Below, piece after piece: positions 51,828 to 62,641 of a stretch of DNA of 64,000 nucleotides. Origin of the DNA: an uncultured Aliiroseovarius sp. (GTDB lineage Bacteria; Pseudomonadota; Alphaproteobacteria; Rhodobacterales; Rhodobacteraceae); assembly GCF_947497285.1 (NCBI RefSeq), contig NZ_CANMFT010000002.1:186001-250000 (forward strand). Reading direction: 5' to 3'. The first letter of the stretch is position 1. Every line of letters begins with the position of its first letter. The notes beneath the pieces are model-generated. The model had not been told where the DNA came from. It did not search any database and was given only the letters and a program-made list of their open reading frames with translations. The translations under genes were made by a program, and so were the position numbers.

Positions 51828-53010
51828 ACCTGTGCTGCCCGTCTGCGGGCAGTGGCAATCTGACCCAGATCGGCATGTGGTCTGACAGGTCATGGGCGAA
51901 CCGGTCGTAATCCGGTGTGCCGCTCGGCAACAGGCCGGGGCCTGCATCCATGAACAGCTGGGTAAAATCGAACATGCCATAGTCGAACTGGTCCGCGCCA
52001 AGCGTGCCCGCCAGATCGTTGTGCCGCCCACGCGGCAGGCGCGTGTCATCGGCCAGCCACGCGATATGGTCATAGGTCTGGGTGCGCCGCGCGTTGGTGT
52101 TGAAATTGCCATCTAGGAACGGGAAGTTCACCTTGGCATCCAACCGCCGTTTCGCGTTGATCCCGGTGACGTAGTTCTCAATCCCCACCCGCCGGTCTGC
52201 ATTCGAGCTGTCAAAATCAAGGTTCAGATCGCCCATGATCATGATGATCTTGCCGCGCTTGCTGACGGTTTTGCGACTGTCATGTAGCAACCACTCCAAC
52301 AAGGCGAAAAACTCCTGCTCCCGTTCGTTCTTTTTCCCCGAAACAAGATGCGCGTTGACGGCATAGACCTCATACTGCCCGTCAGGCCCGTCAATCAGGA
52401 ATTCCACCAGATAGGGGCTGCGGATAAACTGCACGAACTTGGAAAACTGCGACCCCATGAGGCGGGTGGTGTTCTGCACCCAATTCATCAATTGCGCTAG
52501 GTAGCCGGGGTCATCCTGCCCCGGCACGCTGGTATCGAAGGACGCTTTCAGCGCCTCGTTCATGTTGGCGGCAATCGCGGTGCGATCATAGGACAGGTCC
52601 GAGGCCAAGTGACCCAATCGCACGCGGTCATGGCGGTAAAGGAACGCAAACCGTTCCGACATGCCCTTGTAGCCGGGACTGCGGCCCGTCACGTCGCTGT
52701 AAATGACGCCATAATCGGGGCTCAGCGCGGCGACCAGCGCCTCCAACGCGCCGGTGTCGTCTTGCTGCTCCTGGATCGACAACAGGTCGGCCTGGGCCGC
52801 GATCCGTTCGATCATCCGCGTCGCGCCTGCGCTTTTCTTGAGGCCATCCCGATCAGCCACCGCGCCAAACTTGCGGATGTTCCATGACATCAGGATGACC
52901 GACCCGTCGCGCTGTTCCGGCAGGCCATAGGCCTGAGGGTCCAGGCTCAGGGCTTGATCCAGATGCGTTTCGATCTGTTGCCATTCGGCGTCGGTAAATT
53001 GCTGGGCCAT
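51817..53010 (-). CDS. Endonuclease/exonuclease/phosphatase (EEP) family protein
   Basis: A 397-residue protein with the EEP fold. Motifs in order: VILMSWNIRKFG (about 40, metal Asn), LLSIQEQQDD (about 75, metal Glu), IMIMGDLNLDF (about 256), THDHIAWL-like YDHIAWLA (about 312) and LSDHMPIWVRL (about 384, catalytic Asp-His). Such enzymes cleave phosphodiester or phosphate bonds in nucleic acids, inositol phosphates or lipids; the substrate is unknown. No signal peptide, so it appears cytosolic. It is monocistronic and overlaps the end of the tad-like trio. Confidence 0.88.
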   Translation of the reverse strand: MAQQFTDAEWQQIETHLDQALSLDPQAYGLPEQRDGSVILMSWNIRKFGAVADRDGLKKSAGATRMIERIAAQADLLSIQEQQDDTGALEALVAALSPDYGVIYSDVTGRSPGYKGMSERFAFLYRHDRVRLGHLASDLSYDRTAIAANMNEALKASFDTSVPGQDDPGYLAQLMNWVQNTTRLMGSQFSKFVQFIRSPYLVEFLIDGPDGQYEVYAVNAHLVSGKKNEREQEFFALLEWLLHDSRKTVSKRGKIIMIMGDLNLDFDSSNADRRVGIENYVTGINAKRRLDAKVNFPFLDGNFNTNARRTQTYDHIAWLADDTRLPRGRHNDLAGTLGADQFDYGMFDFTQLFMDAGPGLLPSGTPDYDRFAHDLSDHMPIWVRLPLPADGQHRFTT

Positions 53011-53187
53011 AGGTGCCTCAATCCATAAAAGAATTCTGCAAGTATAACACGAAAGCGGCGCGCGCGCTTCCCCACACGCGAATTGTGCAATAATGCGCAG
53101 CGACTGTTAAGCTGCGCGCAATTGTAGAGCATGCCGCGCATCCCTAGATGATGCTCAACGCCACATCACCTTCTGAAAGGGGATCAC

Positions 53188-54099
53188 ATGTCCATTCGTC
53201 CCGTTCTGTCCGCCTCGCACGCCCAACCCACACTGGAAGGCGCAGGGGTTCATCTGCACCGCGCCTTTGGCTTCCACGAGCCCGAGGCCTATGACCCGTT
53301 CCTGCTGTTCGACGACTTCCGCAACGACGATCCGCGTCTCTCTGAGAAGGGATTTCCGTGGCACCCGCACCGCGGCATTGAAACCATCACCTATGTTCTG
53401 GCCGGTGAGGTTGAACATGAGGACAGCCTTGGCAATGCGGGCAGTCTTGGTGCGGGCGATATCCAGTGGATGACCGCGGGCTCTGGCATCATGCATCAGG
53501 AAATGCCCCACGCGAACGCACGCGGGCAGATGCACGGGTTCCAACTTTGGGCCAACCTGCCGCGCGATCTGAAGATGACCGCGCCGAATTATCAGGACGT
53601 GCCGTCGGTCGAAATTCCGGTGATCGAGGAAGATGACGGCACCAAGGTCCGCGTCATTGTCGGCGATTTCTGGGGCAAGTCCGGTCCCGTTGACGGGATC
53701 GCGGCGGACCCGCTGTATCTGGATATCAGCGTGCCGGCTGGCGTGACCAAGACGTTCCCCGTGGACACACGCCGTCAGGCCTTCGCCTATGTGTTCGAAG
53801 GCGCGGGTGCCTTCACCGATGCCGCCGCGCCGCAAGGTGTGCTGCTGGAAAAAGAGGTGATGGGGCAGGAGGTCAACATCCGCGACCTGTCCGGCAACCG
53901 CACTGTCGTCCGTTTTGGCGCAGGTGACGATGTGCGCGTGCAGGCTGGTCCCGAAGGCGTGCGCTTTCTGCTGGTCGCAGGCGCCCCGATCCGTGAACCC
54001 GTCGCGTGGCACGGACCCATCGTTATGAACACGAAAGACGAGTTGCGGCAGGCGATGGCCGATCTGCGCAACGGCACGTTCATCCAGCCCGCACACTAA
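53188..54099 (+). CDS. Pirin family protein
   Basis: A 303-residue bicupin. The N-terminal cupin holds the metal ligands in HPHRGIETITYVLAGEVEHED and GSGIMHQEMP (about 52-112); the C-terminal cupin (about 170-280) looks less conserved. Pirins act as quercetinase-like dioxygenases or as regulatory partners; in some bacteria one binds pyruvate dehydrogenase E1, but that is not shown here. AAAGGGG before ATG 53188 supports the start. It ends two bases before the convergent kynureninase gene. Confidence 0.92.
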   Translation: MSIRPVLSASHAQPTLEGAGVHLHRAFGFHEPEAYDPFLLFDDFRNDDPRLSEKGFPWHPHRGIETITYVLAGEVEHEDSLGNAGSLGAGDIQWMTAGSGIMHQEMPHANARGQMHGFQLWANLPRDLKMTAPNYQDVPSVEIPVIEEDDGTKVRVIVGDFWGKSGPVDGIAADPLYLDISVPAGVTKTFPVDTRRQAFAYVFEGAGAFTDAAAPQGVLLEKEVMGQEVNIRDLSGNRTVVRFGAGDDVRVQAGPEGVRFLLVAGAPIREPVAWHGPIVMNTKDELRQAMADLRNGTFIQPAH

Positions 54100-54101
54100 A
54101 C

Positions 54102-55304
54102 CTATGTGACGGCGGCCCGGGTGTGATACTCGGGCCGGTCCCATTGGCGGGTCGCCATGATGTCAGACAAGATCTCAACGGCCCTGTCGACATCCGCTTC
54201 GTCGATGTAGAGCGGCGTGAAGCCAAACCGCATGATGTCGGGCGCGCGGAAATCGCCGATCACGCCACGCGCGATCAAGGCCTGCATCGCAGCATAGCCG
54301 TGTTCGAACCGAAAGCTGACCTGAGAGCCGCGCATGGACGCCTCGCGTGGGCTGGCAAGGGTCAGGTCAGGGCAGGCGGCCTCGACCCCCTCAATGAACC
54401 GCTCGCACAGCGCGACCGATTGGATGCGCAGGGCGTCCATGTCCACCTGATCCCAGATGTCCAAAGCGGCGTCCAACGCGGCCATCTGCAAAACGGGCGG
54501 CGTGCCGACGCGCATCCGGTCGATGCCGGGGCCGGGGCGATAGTCCTGGTCGAAGGCAAAGGGTGCGTCGTGGCCCAGCCATCCTGACAGGGCAGGGTGA
54601 ATGCGATCCGCGTGGCGGGGCGCGACATAGATGAACGCGGGCGCGCCGGGGCCGCCATTGAGGTATTTATAGGTGCAGCCAATCGCGAAATCTGCATCCG
54701 TGCCCGTCACATCAACCGGGAACGCGCCTGCCGAATGCGCCAGATCCCAGATCACCACGGCCCCGACCGCGTGAGCTGCCCGGATCAACGCGGCCATGTC
54801 GTGGCGCCGCCCAGTGCGGTAATCGACCTCTGTCAGCATCAGAACGGCAAGATCGTTTCCGATCGCCGTGATGCGCTCGGCAACGTCCTCGGGGCTGGGC
54901 GTCTCAATCTGGCGCCCCTGACCCAGCGAGCGCACCAAACCTTCAGCCATGTAAAGGTCGGTCGGAAAGTTGCCTTTGTCCGACAATATCACCCGGCGGT
55001 CGGGACGCAGCTCCAATGCCGAGGCCAGCGCCTGATAGACCTTGATCGACAGGGTGTCGCCCACGACCGTGCTGCCCGGCGCGGCCCCGATCAGCCGCCC
55101 GATCCGGTCGCCCAAGGCGCGCGGCTGGTCCATCCAGCCCGCCTTGTTCCACCCGGTGATCAGCATCTCGCCCCATTCATCGCGCAGGCAGGCCGCCACC
55201 CGGTCCTGTGCGGCGACAGGCAAGGGGCCAAGTGAATTGCCGTCCAGATAGGTCACGCCATCGGGCAGGGAAAAAAGCCGCTTGGTTGCGTTGAAATCCG
55301 TCAT
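54102..55304 (-). CDS. kynU: Kynureninase
   Basis: A 400-residue pyridoxal-phosphate enzyme that splits kynurenine into anthranilate and alanine, in tryptophan breakdown. Motifs include YLDGNSLGPLP near the start, VIWDLAHSAGAFPVDV (cofactor Asp) and FAIGCTYKYLNGGPGAPAFIYV, where the Lys is the Schiff base (about 225). The AGGAGGGCGAG ribosome site before 55304 is strong. kynA and kynB are not adjacent. It is convergent with the pirin gene and divergent from the methyltransferase gene. Confidence 0.95.
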   Translation of the reverse strand: MTDFNATKRLFSLPDGVTYLDGNSLGPLPVAAQDRVAACLRDEWGEMLITGWNKAGWMDQPRALGDRIGRLIGAAPGSTVVGDTLSIKVYQALASALELRPDRRVILSDKGNFPTDLYMAEGLVRSLGQGRQIETPSPEDVAERITAIGNDLAVLMLTEVDYRTGRRHDMAALIRAAHAVGAVVIWDLAHSAGAFPVDVTGTDADFAIGCTYKYLNGGPGAPAFIYVAPRHADRIHPALSGWLGHDAPFAFDQDYRPGPGIDRMRVGTPPVLQMAALDAALDIWDQVDMDALRIQSVALCERFIEGVEAACPDLTLASPREASMRGSQVSFRFEHGYAAMQALIARGVIGDFRAPDIMRFGFTPLYIDEADVDRAVEILSDIMATRQWDRPEYHTRAAVT

Positions 55305-55445
55305 CTCGCCCTCCTGACACGCTTCAAGCGTAGAGTATGGATTTCACGGGGCCGAACAAGCCCATTTGGGCGCAAATCGCGTTGCACATCGCATCCGAAC
55401 CGTTACAACTTTTGCCAAGCGACAAAACCGAAACCGGAGACCCCG

Positions 55446-55904
55446 ATGCGCAACCTTAAGCACTGGCTTGATATGCCGCCGGTCTGGCTTGCGGTGCTGG
55501 CTGGCGCTGCGTTTGCGCTGGACCGGGCTGTTCCCGGTCTGGGGTTTGGGTTGGGCTGGACGCATGGGCTGGGCAATGCGCTGATCGTATTTGGCTTCGG
55601 ACTGATGGGGTTGGCGATGTGGGAGTTTCGGCGCGCCCGCACCTCGGTCATACCGCGAGAGGTGCCGACGTCATTCCTGAAAACCGGGATCTATCGCCTG
55701 ACACGCAACCCGATCTATCTGGGCGATGCGATGATCCTTGCGGGGCTAGTGCTCAGGTGGGACGTTTTGCCCGCGCTGGTGGTGGTTCCAATTTTCGTAT
55801 GGTTGATCACCAAGCGCTTCATTCGGGGCGAAGAAGCTGGGCTGCTGGCCCGGTTTGGGGACGACTATTCGCAATGGGCGGCGCGCGTGCGTCGCTGGGT
55901 GTGA
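55446..55904 (+). CDS. Isoprenylcysteine methyltransferase-like (ICMT/PEMT family) membrane protein
   Basis: A 152-residue membrane protein with about four helices. The C-terminal half carries the family signature LKTGIYRLTRNPIYLGDAMILAGL (RNPIYxG) and FVWLITKRFIRGEEAGLLARFGDDY (the EEAxL...F(G)xxY motif) that binds S-adenosylmethionine. Bacterial members are usually small, membrane-embedded methyltransferases with unknown acceptors. GGAG before ATG 55446 supports the start. It lies between kynU (divergent) and pntA, 178 bases upstream of the latter. Confidence 0.9.
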   Translation: MRNLKHWLDMPPVWLAVLAGAAFALDRAVPGLGFGLGWTHGLGNALIVFGFGLMGLAMWEFRRARTSVIPREVPTSFLKTGIYRLTRNPIYLGDAMILAGLVLRWDVLPALVVVPIFVWLITKRFIRGEEAGLLARFGDDYSQWAARVRRWV

Positions 55905-55945
55905 AGGGTGTGCTGCAAAGCAGCATTGCCCAAAGACGACGAGTC

Positions 55946-55975
55946 GCGTATTGAAACATTATTGTCGCAATACGC
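55946..55975. promoter_or_regulatory. Inverted repeat upstream of pntA, candidate operator
   Basis: GCGTATTG (55946-55953) and CAATACGC (55968-55975) are perfect 8-bp arms around a 14-base AT-rich spacer. A possible promoter (TTGTCG at 55962-55967, 18 bases, TAGCAT at 55986-55991) overlaps the right half. Confidence 0.45.
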
Positions 55976-56082
55976 TCCGTAACGATAGCATCTTGCGCGC
56001 GGGCCGCGTATAGGATGCAGAGCAAACCGCCGGGACCGGGGAACGCCCCGCGATCGGCACACGACGGGAGAAGGAAGAGACT

Positions 56083-57654
56083 GTGAAAATCGGTGTACCC
56101 AAGGAAGTTTTCGAGGGCGAGAACCGGGTCGCAATGACCCCGGAAAGCGCCCAAATGCTGCAAAAGCTGGGCTATGACTGTGTGATCGAAACCAAGGCAG
56201 GTAGCGCTGCGGGGTTCTCGGACGCAGCTTACAAAGAGGCTGGTGTCGAGGTCGTCAAGACCGCCGCCGCGCTGTGGAAAGCGGCCGATATCATCGCCAA
56301 AGTGCGCCCGCCCAACGACACGGAGCTCAAGCGTTTGTCGGCTGACAAGACGCTGATCAGTTTCTTCAATCCCGGCGGCAACGAGACCGGGATGGAAAAG
56401 GCCAAAGCCTCGGGCGCGAATGTCATCGCCATGGAAATGGTGCCGCGGATCAGCCGCGCGCAGAAGATGGACGCGCTGTCGTCCATGGCCAATATCGCGG
56501 GCTACCGCGCGGTGATCGAAGCGGGCAACAATTTCGGCCGCTTCTTCACCGGGCAGGTGACAGCGGCTGGTAAGGTTCCCCCTGCCAAGGTTCTGGTTGT
56601 CGGTGCGGGTGTGGCGGGTCTGGCTGCGATCGGCACCTCGACGTCGCTGGGCGCGATCACCTATGCGTTCGACGTGCGCCCGGAAGTGGCTGAGCAGGTT
56701 GAATCGATGGGCGCCGAATTCGTCTACCTCGATTTTGAGGAAGACCAGCAGGACGGCGCGGCCACCGGTGGTTACGCCTCGGTCTCCAGCCCCGAATTCC
56801 GCGAAGCCCAGTTGGCAAAGTTCCGTGAATTGGCGCCAGAAGTGGACATCGTGATCACCACCGCGCTGATCCCGAACCGCGAAGCACCCGAGTTGTGGAC
56901 CGAGGACATGGTGAAAGCCATGAAGCCGGGCAGCGTCATCGTGGACCTTGCGGCCGAAAAAGGCGGCAACTGCAAGCTGACCGTCCCGGACGAAAAGATC
57001 GTGACCGACAATGGCGTGACCATCATCGGTTATACCGACTTCCCGTCGCGCATGGCCTCGCAAGCGTCTTCGCTTTATGCCAACAACATCCGTCACATGA
57101 TGACTGACCTGACGCCCGAAAAGGACGGCAAGATCAATCACGACATGGAAGATGACGTGATCCGCGGTGCGACGGTCACCCATCAGGGCGAGATTACGTT
57201 CCCGCCGCCGCCTCCGAAAATCCAAGCGATTGCGGCCAAGCCGAAAGCGGTGGTGCCGGAACTGACGCGCGAAGAAAAGCTGGCCGCCGAGGCAGCCGCG
57301 TTCAAGGCGCAGACCAAGCAGCAATTCACTTTGCTGGGTGTAGGCGGCGTGCTGATGCTGCTGCTCGGGCTTTATGCGCCGGCCAGCTTCATGCAGCACT
57401 TCATCGTGTTTGTGCTGGCCGTGTTTGTGGGCTTCCAGGTGATCTGGAATGTCAGCCATTCGTTGCACACACCGCTGATGGCGGTCACCAATGCCATTTC
57501 GTCGATCATCATTTTGGGCGCGCTGATGCAGATCGGGTCGGGGTCGTTCCTTGTGATCTTGTTGGCGGCGGTGTCCATCTTCATGGCCGGGATCAACATC
57601 TTCGGTGGCTTCCTCGTGACACGGCGTATGCTCGCCATGTTCCAGAAATCTTAA
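56083..57654 (+). CDS. pntA: NAD(P) transhydrogenase subunit alpha
   Basis: A 523-residue subunit of the proton-translocating transhydrogenase that makes NADPH from NADH. The NAD-binding domain I (about 1-380) starts [20 protein letters not shown], has the [17 protein letters not shown] Rossmann loop (about 168) and a catalytic Asp/Gln region, and is followed by a Pro/Ala linker and four transmembrane helices (about 415-515). This is the fused E. coli-type alpha. It starts at GTG 56083 behind a GGAGAAGGA ribosome site. pntB follows after 13 bases. Confidence 0.96.
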   Translation: MKIGVPKEVFEGENRVAMTPESAQMLQKLGYDCVIETKAGSAAGFSDAAYKEAGVEVVKTAAALWKAADIIAKVRPPNDTELKRLSADKTLISFFNPGGNETGMEKAKASGANVIAMEMVPRISRAQKMDALSSMANIAGYRAVIEAGNNFGRFFTGQVTAAGKVPPAKVLVVGAGVAGLAAIGTSTSLGAITYAFDVRPEVAEQVESMGAEFVYLDFEEDQQDGAATGGYASVSSPEFREAQLAKFRELAPEVDIVITTALIPNREAPELWTEDMVKAMKPGSVIVDLAAEKGGNCKLTVPDEKIVTDNGVTIIGYTDFPSRMASQASSLYANNIRHMMTDLTPEKDGKINHDMEDDVIRGATVTHQGEITFPPPPPKIQAIAAKPKAVVPELTREEKLAAEAAAFKAQTKQQFTLLGVGGVLMLLLGLYAPASFMQHFIVFVLAVFVGFQVIWNVSHSLHTPLMAVTNAISSIIILGALMQIGSGSFLVILLAAVSIFMAGINIFGGFLVTRRMLAMFQKS

Positions 57655-57667
57655 GGGGGTAGGGATC

Positions 57668-59101
57668 ATGGAATTTGGTTTCACCACGGCCGCATATGTT
57701 GTTGCGGCAGTTCTTTTCATCCTCTCCCTTGGCGGTTTGTCAGGACAGGAAAGCGCGAAACGCGCGGTGTGGTATGGCATTGTCGGCATGGCGCTGGCGG
57801 TTGTCGCCACGCTGGTTGGCCCCGGCTCGGGCCTGTGGCTGTTGTCGATCCTTCTGATCGTCGGCGGTGGTATCATCGGCACCTATGTGGCGCAAAAGGT
57901 CCAGATGACCGAGATGCCGCAGCTTGTCGCCGCGATGCACTCACTGGTTGGTCTGGCCGCTGTATTCGTGGGCTACAACGCCCATATCGAACTGGGCAAC
58001 GTGTTGTCGATGAACGAAGAGGCCCGCCACGGGCTTGAAGGCTTCGCAGCCCTTCTTGCGCATAAAACGCCGGTCGAGCAGAACATCCTGCGGGTCGAGC
58101 TGTTCTTGGGCGTGTTCATCGGTGCCGTGACCTTCACCGGGTCGGTCATCGCCTACGGCAAGCTGGCGGGCAAGGTCACATCGGCGGCAGAAAAGCTGCC
58201 CGGTGGGCATATGCTGAACGCCGGTGCCGCGATCCTGTCGTTGATCTGCCTGATCTGGTATTTCAACACGGGTGGGTTCTTCCCGCTCTTTGTGATGACG
58301 CTGGCCGCCTTCTTCATCGGCTATCACCTGATCATGGGTATTGGCGGCGCGGATATGCCCGTCGTTGTGTCGATGCTGAACAGCTATTCAGGCTGGGCTG
58401 CGGCGGCGATTGGTTTCAGCCTTGGTAATGACCTTCTGATCGTTGTGGGCGCGCTGGTTGGCTCGTCCGGTGCGATCCTGTCCTATATCATGTGTAAGGC
58501 GATGAACCGGTCGTTCATCAGCGTCATTCTAGGCGGTTTCGGCGGCACCTCTGGTCCCGCCATGGAAATCGAAGGCGAACAGATCGCCATCGACGCCGAT
58601 GGTGTGGCGGCTGCTTTGGAAGACGCCGACAGCGTGGTGATCATCCCCGGTTACGGTATGGCTGTGGCGCAAGCCCAGCAAAACGTGGCCGAGCTGACCC
58701 GCCGTCTGCGTGCCAAGGGCAAGAACGTTCGCTTCGCAATCCACCCGGTTGCGGGTCGTCTGCCCGGTCACATGAACGTGCTGCTGGCCGAGGCCAAAGT
58801 GCCCTACGACATCGTGCTTGAGATGGACGAGATCAACGACGACTTCCCTGATACGGATGTCGCCATCGTCATCGGCTCGAACGACATCGTGAACCCGGCC
58901 GCCCAAGAAGACCCCAACAGCCCCATCGCCGGCATGCCGGTTCTGGAATGCTGGAAGGCCAAGCAGGTCTTCGTGTCAAAACGTGGTCAGGGCACCGGCT
59001 ATTCGGGCATCGAAAACCCGCTGTTCTTCAAAGAGAACACGCGCATGTTCTATGGTGACGCGAAACAGTCGCTGGACACCTTGTTGACGATGATCAACTA
59101 G
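57668..59101 (+). CDS. pntB: NAD(P) transhydrogenase subunit beta
   Basis: A 477-residue inner-membrane subunit. The N-terminal part has about eight to nine transmembrane helices (1-265), including [17 protein letters not shown] with the conserved channel His. The C-terminal NADP-binding domain III (about 290-477) has [15 protein letters not shown], the loop of NADP type, and [15 protein letters not shown] near the end. It pairs with PntA to couple proton entry to NADPH formation. The operon ends at a strong terminator 20 bases past the stop. Confidence 0.97.
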   Translation: MEFGFTTAAYVVAAVLFILSLGGLSGQESAKRAVWYGIVGMALAVVATLVGPGSGLWLLSILLIVGGGIIGTYVAQKVQMTEMPQLVAAMHSLVGLAAVFVGYNAHIELGNVLSMNEEARHGLEGFAALLAHKTPVEQNILRVELFLGVFIGAVTFTGSVIAYGKLAGKVTSAAEKLPGGHMLNAGAAILSLICLIWYFNTGGFFPLFVMTLAAFFIGYHLIMGIGGADMPVVVSMLNSYSGWAAAAIGFSLGNDLLIVVGALVGSSGAILSYIMCKAMNRSFISVILGGFGGTSGPAMEIEGEQIAIDADGVAAALEDADSVVIIPGYGMAVAQAQQNVAELTRRLRAKGKNVRFAIHPVAGRLPGHMNVLLAEAKVPYDIVLEMDEINDDFPDTDVAIVIGSNDIVNPAAQEDPNSPIAGMPVLECWKAKQVFVSKRGQGTGYSGIENPLFFKENTRMFYGDAKQSLDTLLTMIN

Positions 59102-59123
59102 ACGAAAGCAACGATCAAGGAAT

Positions 59124-59150
59124 GCCCCCGCATGTCGGGGGCGTTTTTCG
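59124..59150 (+). terminator. Terminator of pntAB
   Basis: Perfect arms GCCCCCG (59124-59130) and CGGGGGC (59136-59142) with a 5-base loop, followed by GTTTTTCG. Confidence 0.85.
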
Positions 59151-59202
59151 TTTCAACGGCCTCTCGCTTCCAACCGTCAGGCAAACGCGCTAAGCGAGGG
59201 GG

Positions 59203-60129
59203 ATGAACCCTTCTCGCGGCATCGCCCTAAAGCTCGGCTCGGTGGCTTTCTTCATCTCGCTTCAGACGATGGTGAAAGCCGTGTCGGGCCATGTTCCTGT
59301 GGGCGAAGCGGTGTTCTTCCGGTCGTTCTTCGCGCTTCCGGTGATCTTGGGTTGGCTTGCCTATGAAGGGCGCCTGCATTCAGCTTTGCGCACCCAAAAC
59401 CCGTGGGGTCATATCAGTCGAGGCATGGTTGGTGTGTTGGCGATGGGGCTTAGTTTTGCCGCGCTCGGCTACCTGCCACAGACCGAGGTTACGGCGATCT
59501 TCTATGCCGCCCCGATTGTCACGGTCATCCTTGCTGCGATCTTCTTGGGTGAACAGGTGCGGATGGTGCGCATCGGCGCGGTGCTGGCGGGGCTGGTCGG
59601 TGTGCTGGTCATTCTATGGCCACGGCTTGAAGGCTTTGGCGGCAGCGGCGAGGCTGACGCGCTCAGGGCGTTCGGGGCGGTATTGGCGCTGATTGCCGCG
59701 TGCTGCGTGGCGGTTGCCAAGATCCTTGTGCGCAAGCTGGTGGGCATTGATCCACCCTCAACCGTCGTGATCTACGCCTCGCTGACGGCGATCTGCATGT
59801 CCCTTCTGTCGCTGCCCTTCGGCTGGGTCTGGCCGACGGCGTGGGAGTTTGCGCTTTTGCTGGGTGCGGGGCTTGCCGGAGGCGTCGGCCAATTGATGTT
59901 GACGACCGCCTATACCCATGCCGATGCGTCGACCATTGCGCCGTTCGACTACACGTCGATGATCTTCGCGCTGGCCTTCGGATACGTCTTTTTTGGCGAA
60001 CTGCCGACCCTGCAAATGTTGGTGGGCGCAGGCATCGTCGTCAGCGCCGGGATGGTGATCATCTGGCGAGAAGCGCAGCTTGGCCGCGACCGGTCGAAAT
60101 CGCGCGCCGTCAGCCCACCCGGCAGTTGA
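59203..60129 (+). CDS. DMT-superfamily transporter (two EamA domains)
   Basis: A 308-residue membrane protein with ten predicted helices in two EamA repeats (about 10-140 and 155-285). FRSFFALPVILGWLAYE and PQTEVTAIFYAAPIVTVILAAIFLGEQV are typical of repeat 1, and ASTIAPFDYTSMIFALAFGYVFFGELP of repeat 2. The EamA family exports amino acids and many other metabolites; the substrate is unknown. The ATG at 59203 sits directly after an AGGGGG run, which is close for a ribosome site, so a later start is possible. It is a single gene between pntB and ftsW. Confidence 0.88.
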   Translation: MNPSRGIALKLGSVAFFISLQTMVKAVSGHVPVGEAVFFRSFFALPVILGWLAYEGRLHSALRTQNPWGHISRGMVGVLAMGLSFAALGYLPQTEVTAIFYAAPIVTVILAAIFLGEQVRMVRIGAVLAGLVGVLVILWPRLEGFGGSGEADALRAFGAVLALIAACCVAVAKILVRKLVGIDPPSTVVIYASLTAICMSLLSLPFGWVWPTAWEFALLLGAGLAGGVGQLMLTTAYTHADASTIAPFDYTSMIFALAFGYVFFGELPTLQMLVGAGIVVSAGMVIIWREAQLGRDRSKSRAVSPPGS

Positions 60130-60305
60130 TTGCGTAAGGGTGGGCATGCGGCGCGAATTGTCTGGAAAAACGGTGAAAACCTAGCTATCCTTTGCGCAAT
60201 GACCCGCATCAGACGGGCGAATGAGGATCAGCGGTAGCAGCACCCGAAAACGGGGCCGTCCGTTGGTGAAGACAAGCGGTACGGACAAGTGACAGGCATT
60301 TTCGC

Positions 60306-61475
60306 ATGACAGAAATGGTATACGGCGCGGTTCCCGCGCGTGACGGCGACCCTATTCTTCCCCGGTGGTGGCGCACGATCGACAAGTGGTCGGTGTCGTG
60401 CATTCTGATCCTGTTCGGGATCGGCATCTTGCTGGGGCTGGCCGCGTCGCCGCCCTTGGCGGAACGCAACGGGCTTGGCCATTTTCACTATGTGCAACGG
60501 CAGTTGGTCTTTGGTCTTGCCGCGCTGATCACGCTGTTTGTCACCACCATGCTCAGTCCACAATTGGTGCGCCGGCTTGGCGTGGTCGGCTTTGCCGTGG
60601 CCTTGGTTGCGGTGATGCTGTTGCCGCTGCTCGGCACCGATTTCGGCAAGGGGGCGACGCGTTGGTATTCGCTGGGCTTCGCCTCGATCCAGCCGTCCGA
60701 GTTCCTGAAGCCCGGCTTTGTCGTGGTTGCCGCGTGGCTGATGGCGGCCAGTCAGGAAATCAATGGCCCGCCCGGGCGTAGCATGTCGCTGGGGCTTGTG
60801 TTGTTGATCGTGGGTTTTCTGGCGATGCAGCCCGATTTTGGCCAAGCCGCCTTGATCCTGTTTGGATGGGGCGTGATGTATTTTCTCGCCGGTGCGCCGA
60901 TTGTGCTTTTGGCCGCGGCCGCTGGCATCGTCGTTCTGGCAGGTATGTTCGCCTACAATAACTCCGAGCACTTTGCCCGCCGCATCGACGGTTTTCTGAA
61001 CCCGGACGTGGACCCGACAACCCAGCTTGGCTATGCCACCAATGCCATCCGCGAAGGCGGATTTTTTGGCGTTGGTGTCGGCGAGGGTCAGGTAAAATGG
61101 TCGCTGCCTGATGCGCATACCGATTTCATTATCGCCGTCGCCGCCGAGGAATATGGCCTGATCCTGGTCCTTGTCATCATCGCGCTTTACGCCACCATCG
61201 TGGTGCGCAGTTTCATGCGCCTGATCCGTGAACGCGACACGTTTACACGCCTTGCCGGGTCTGGACTCGCCGCGATGTTTGGCATTCAGGCGCTGATCAA
61301 TATGGGCGTGGCTGTGCGGCTTTTGCCCGCAAAGGGCATGACGCTACCCTTTGTCAGCTATGGCGGATCGTCCCTGATCGCCGGGGGCATCGCGCTTGGT
61401 ATGTTGCTGGCGTTTACCCGCACCCGCCCGCAAGGCCGCATACAGGATGTGTTCAACCAAAGGGCAGGGCGATGA
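60306..61475 (+). CDS. ftsW: Septal peptidoglycan polymerase FtsW
   Basis: A 389-residue SEDS-family protein with about ten transmembrane helices. Conserved parts are [31 protein letters not shown] (about 116), [16 protein letters not shown] (about 271) and the closing [21 protein letters not shown] (about 348). FtsW is a glycosyltransferase of the divisome that uses lipid II, working with FtsI and activated through FtsQLB (FtsB is encoded at 10044-10346). It is the first of ftsW-murG-murC; its stop overlaps the murG start by four bases (ATGA). The rest of the dcw cluster should lie beyond the window. Confidence 0.96.
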   Translation: MTEMVYGAVPARDGDPILPRWWRTIDKWSVSCILILFGIGILLGLAASPPLAERNGLGHFHYVQRQLVFGLAALITLFVTTMLSPQLVRRLGVVGFAVALVAVMLLPLLGTDFGKGATRWYSLGFASIQPSEFLKPGFVVVAAWLMAASQEINGPPGRSMSLGLVLLIVGFLAMQPDFGQAALILFGWGVMYFLAGAPIVLLAAAAGIVVLAGMFAYNNSEHFARRIDGFLNPDVDPTTQLGYATNAIREGGFFGVGVGEGQVKWSLPDAHTDFIIAVAAEEYGLILVLVIIALYATIVVRSFMRLIRERDTFTRLAGSGLAAMFGIQALINMGVAVRLLPAKGMTLPFVSYGGSSLIAGGIALGMLLAFTRTRPQGRIQDVFNQRAGR

Positions 61476-62590
61476 GCGCCAAGACCATTCGCAAGACACC
61501 GCTGCTCATCATTGCGGCCGGCGGCACCGGGGGGCACATGTTCCCCGCTCAGGCTTTGGCCGAAGCGATGCTGCGCAAGGGGTGGCGGGTCAAGCTGTCC
61601 ACGGATGCCCGCGGCGCGCGCTATACCAGTGGGTTTCCCCATGTTGTCGAAATAGAGGAAGTCAGCTCTGCCACCTTTTCGCGGGGCGGTCTTCTGGCCA
61701 AGCTGCTGGTGCCGTTTCGCGTGGGGGCGGGCATTCTGGGCGCGATATGGCAAATGCGGCGCGACCGGCCCGAAGCCGTCATAGGCTTTGGCGGCTATCC
61801 GACCATTCCGGCGTTGGCGGCTGCATCCGTGCTGCGCTTGCCGCGCATGATCCATGAACAAAACGGTGTTCTGGGGCGGGTAAACAAGCTTTTTGCCACC
61901 CGCGTGACGGCAGTGGCCTGTGGCACATGGCCGACCGCGCTGCCCAACGGCGCGCATGGTATTCACACCGGAAACCCGGTCCGAGGCGAGGTTATGGCCC
62001 GTCAAGGCGCCGGCTACATCGCGCCGGGCGATTATCCGATGTCGATCCTGGTGATCGGCGGCTCGCAAGGGGCGCGTGCCTTGTCGGACGCTGTTCCCGC
62101 CGCCATCGCGGCCCTGCCTGAACATCTGCACCGCCATGTTTCGGTCAGCCATCAGGCGCGCGACGAGGATCTGGAGCGGGTGACAGCCTTCTATGACGCG
62201 CATGGCATTCGGGCCGACGTGCAGCCGTTTTTCACCGACATTCCGCGCCGCATGTCCGAAGCGCAGCTGGTGATCAGCCGGGCAGGGGCATCGTCTGTTG
62301 CCGATATCTCGGTCATTGGTCGCCCGTCCATTCTGGTGCCCTATCCCCATGCGACCGAAGACCACCAGACGGCGAATGCCCGTGGTCTGGTCGATGCGGG
62401 TGCGGCGATTTTGATCCCGGAAAGCCGGCTTGATCCGGCAATGCTGTGTGAACAGATCGCGATGGTGCTGGAGCACCCTCAAGGCGCCGAACAGATGGCC
62501 CGTGCGGCGCTGGCGCAGGGGCGTCCCGATGCCACGACCGCGCTTGTCGCACTGGTTGAGGAATTGACGGCGCACGCCCCTTCGGCGTAA
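61472..62590 (+). CDS. murG: UDP-GlcNAc:undecaprenyl-PP-MurNAc-pentapeptide transferase
   Basis: A 372-residue glycosyltransferase that makes lipid II from lipid I at the inner face of the membrane. The N-terminal nucleotide loop is [19 protein letters not shown] (about 15-33), the [21 protein letters not shown] block follows, then [28 protein letters not shown] (second glycine loop, about 193), and the C-terminal UDP-GlcNAc site [22 protein letters not shown]. Normal length. It overlaps ftsW by four bases and is followed by murC after 51 bases. Confidence 0.97.
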   Translation: MSAKTIRKTPLLIIAAGGTGGHMFPAQALAEAMLRKGWRVKLSTDARGARYTSGFPHVVEIEEVSSATFSRGGLLAKLLVPFRVGAGILGAIWQMRRDRPEAVIGFGGYPTIPALAAASVLRLPRMIHEQNGVLGRVNKLFATRVTAVACGTWPTALPNGAHGIHTGNPVRGEVMARQGAGYIAPGDYPMSILVIGGSQGARALSDAVPAAIAALPEHLHRHVSVSHQARDEDLERVTAFYDAHGIRADVQPFFTDIPRRMSEAQLVISRAGASSVADISVIGRPSILVPYPHATEDHQTANARGLVDAGAAILIPESRLDPAMLCEQIAMVLEHPQGAEQMARAALAQGRPDATTALVALVEELTAHAPSA

Positions 62591-62641
62591 CCCCGCACCA
62601 CGAACACTTATCAAGCCGCCTGTTTTTTGGAAGGTCGATTT

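Noticed and set aside
51817-53010. Calling the EEP protein a DNase toxin or effector
   Set aside because: No signal peptide or secretion mark, and no immunity-like neighbour; only the fold is supported.
55819-57882. A 687-codon minus-strand frame opposite pntA
   Set aside because: Shadow of pntA, with His/Arg-rich sequence and no family match.
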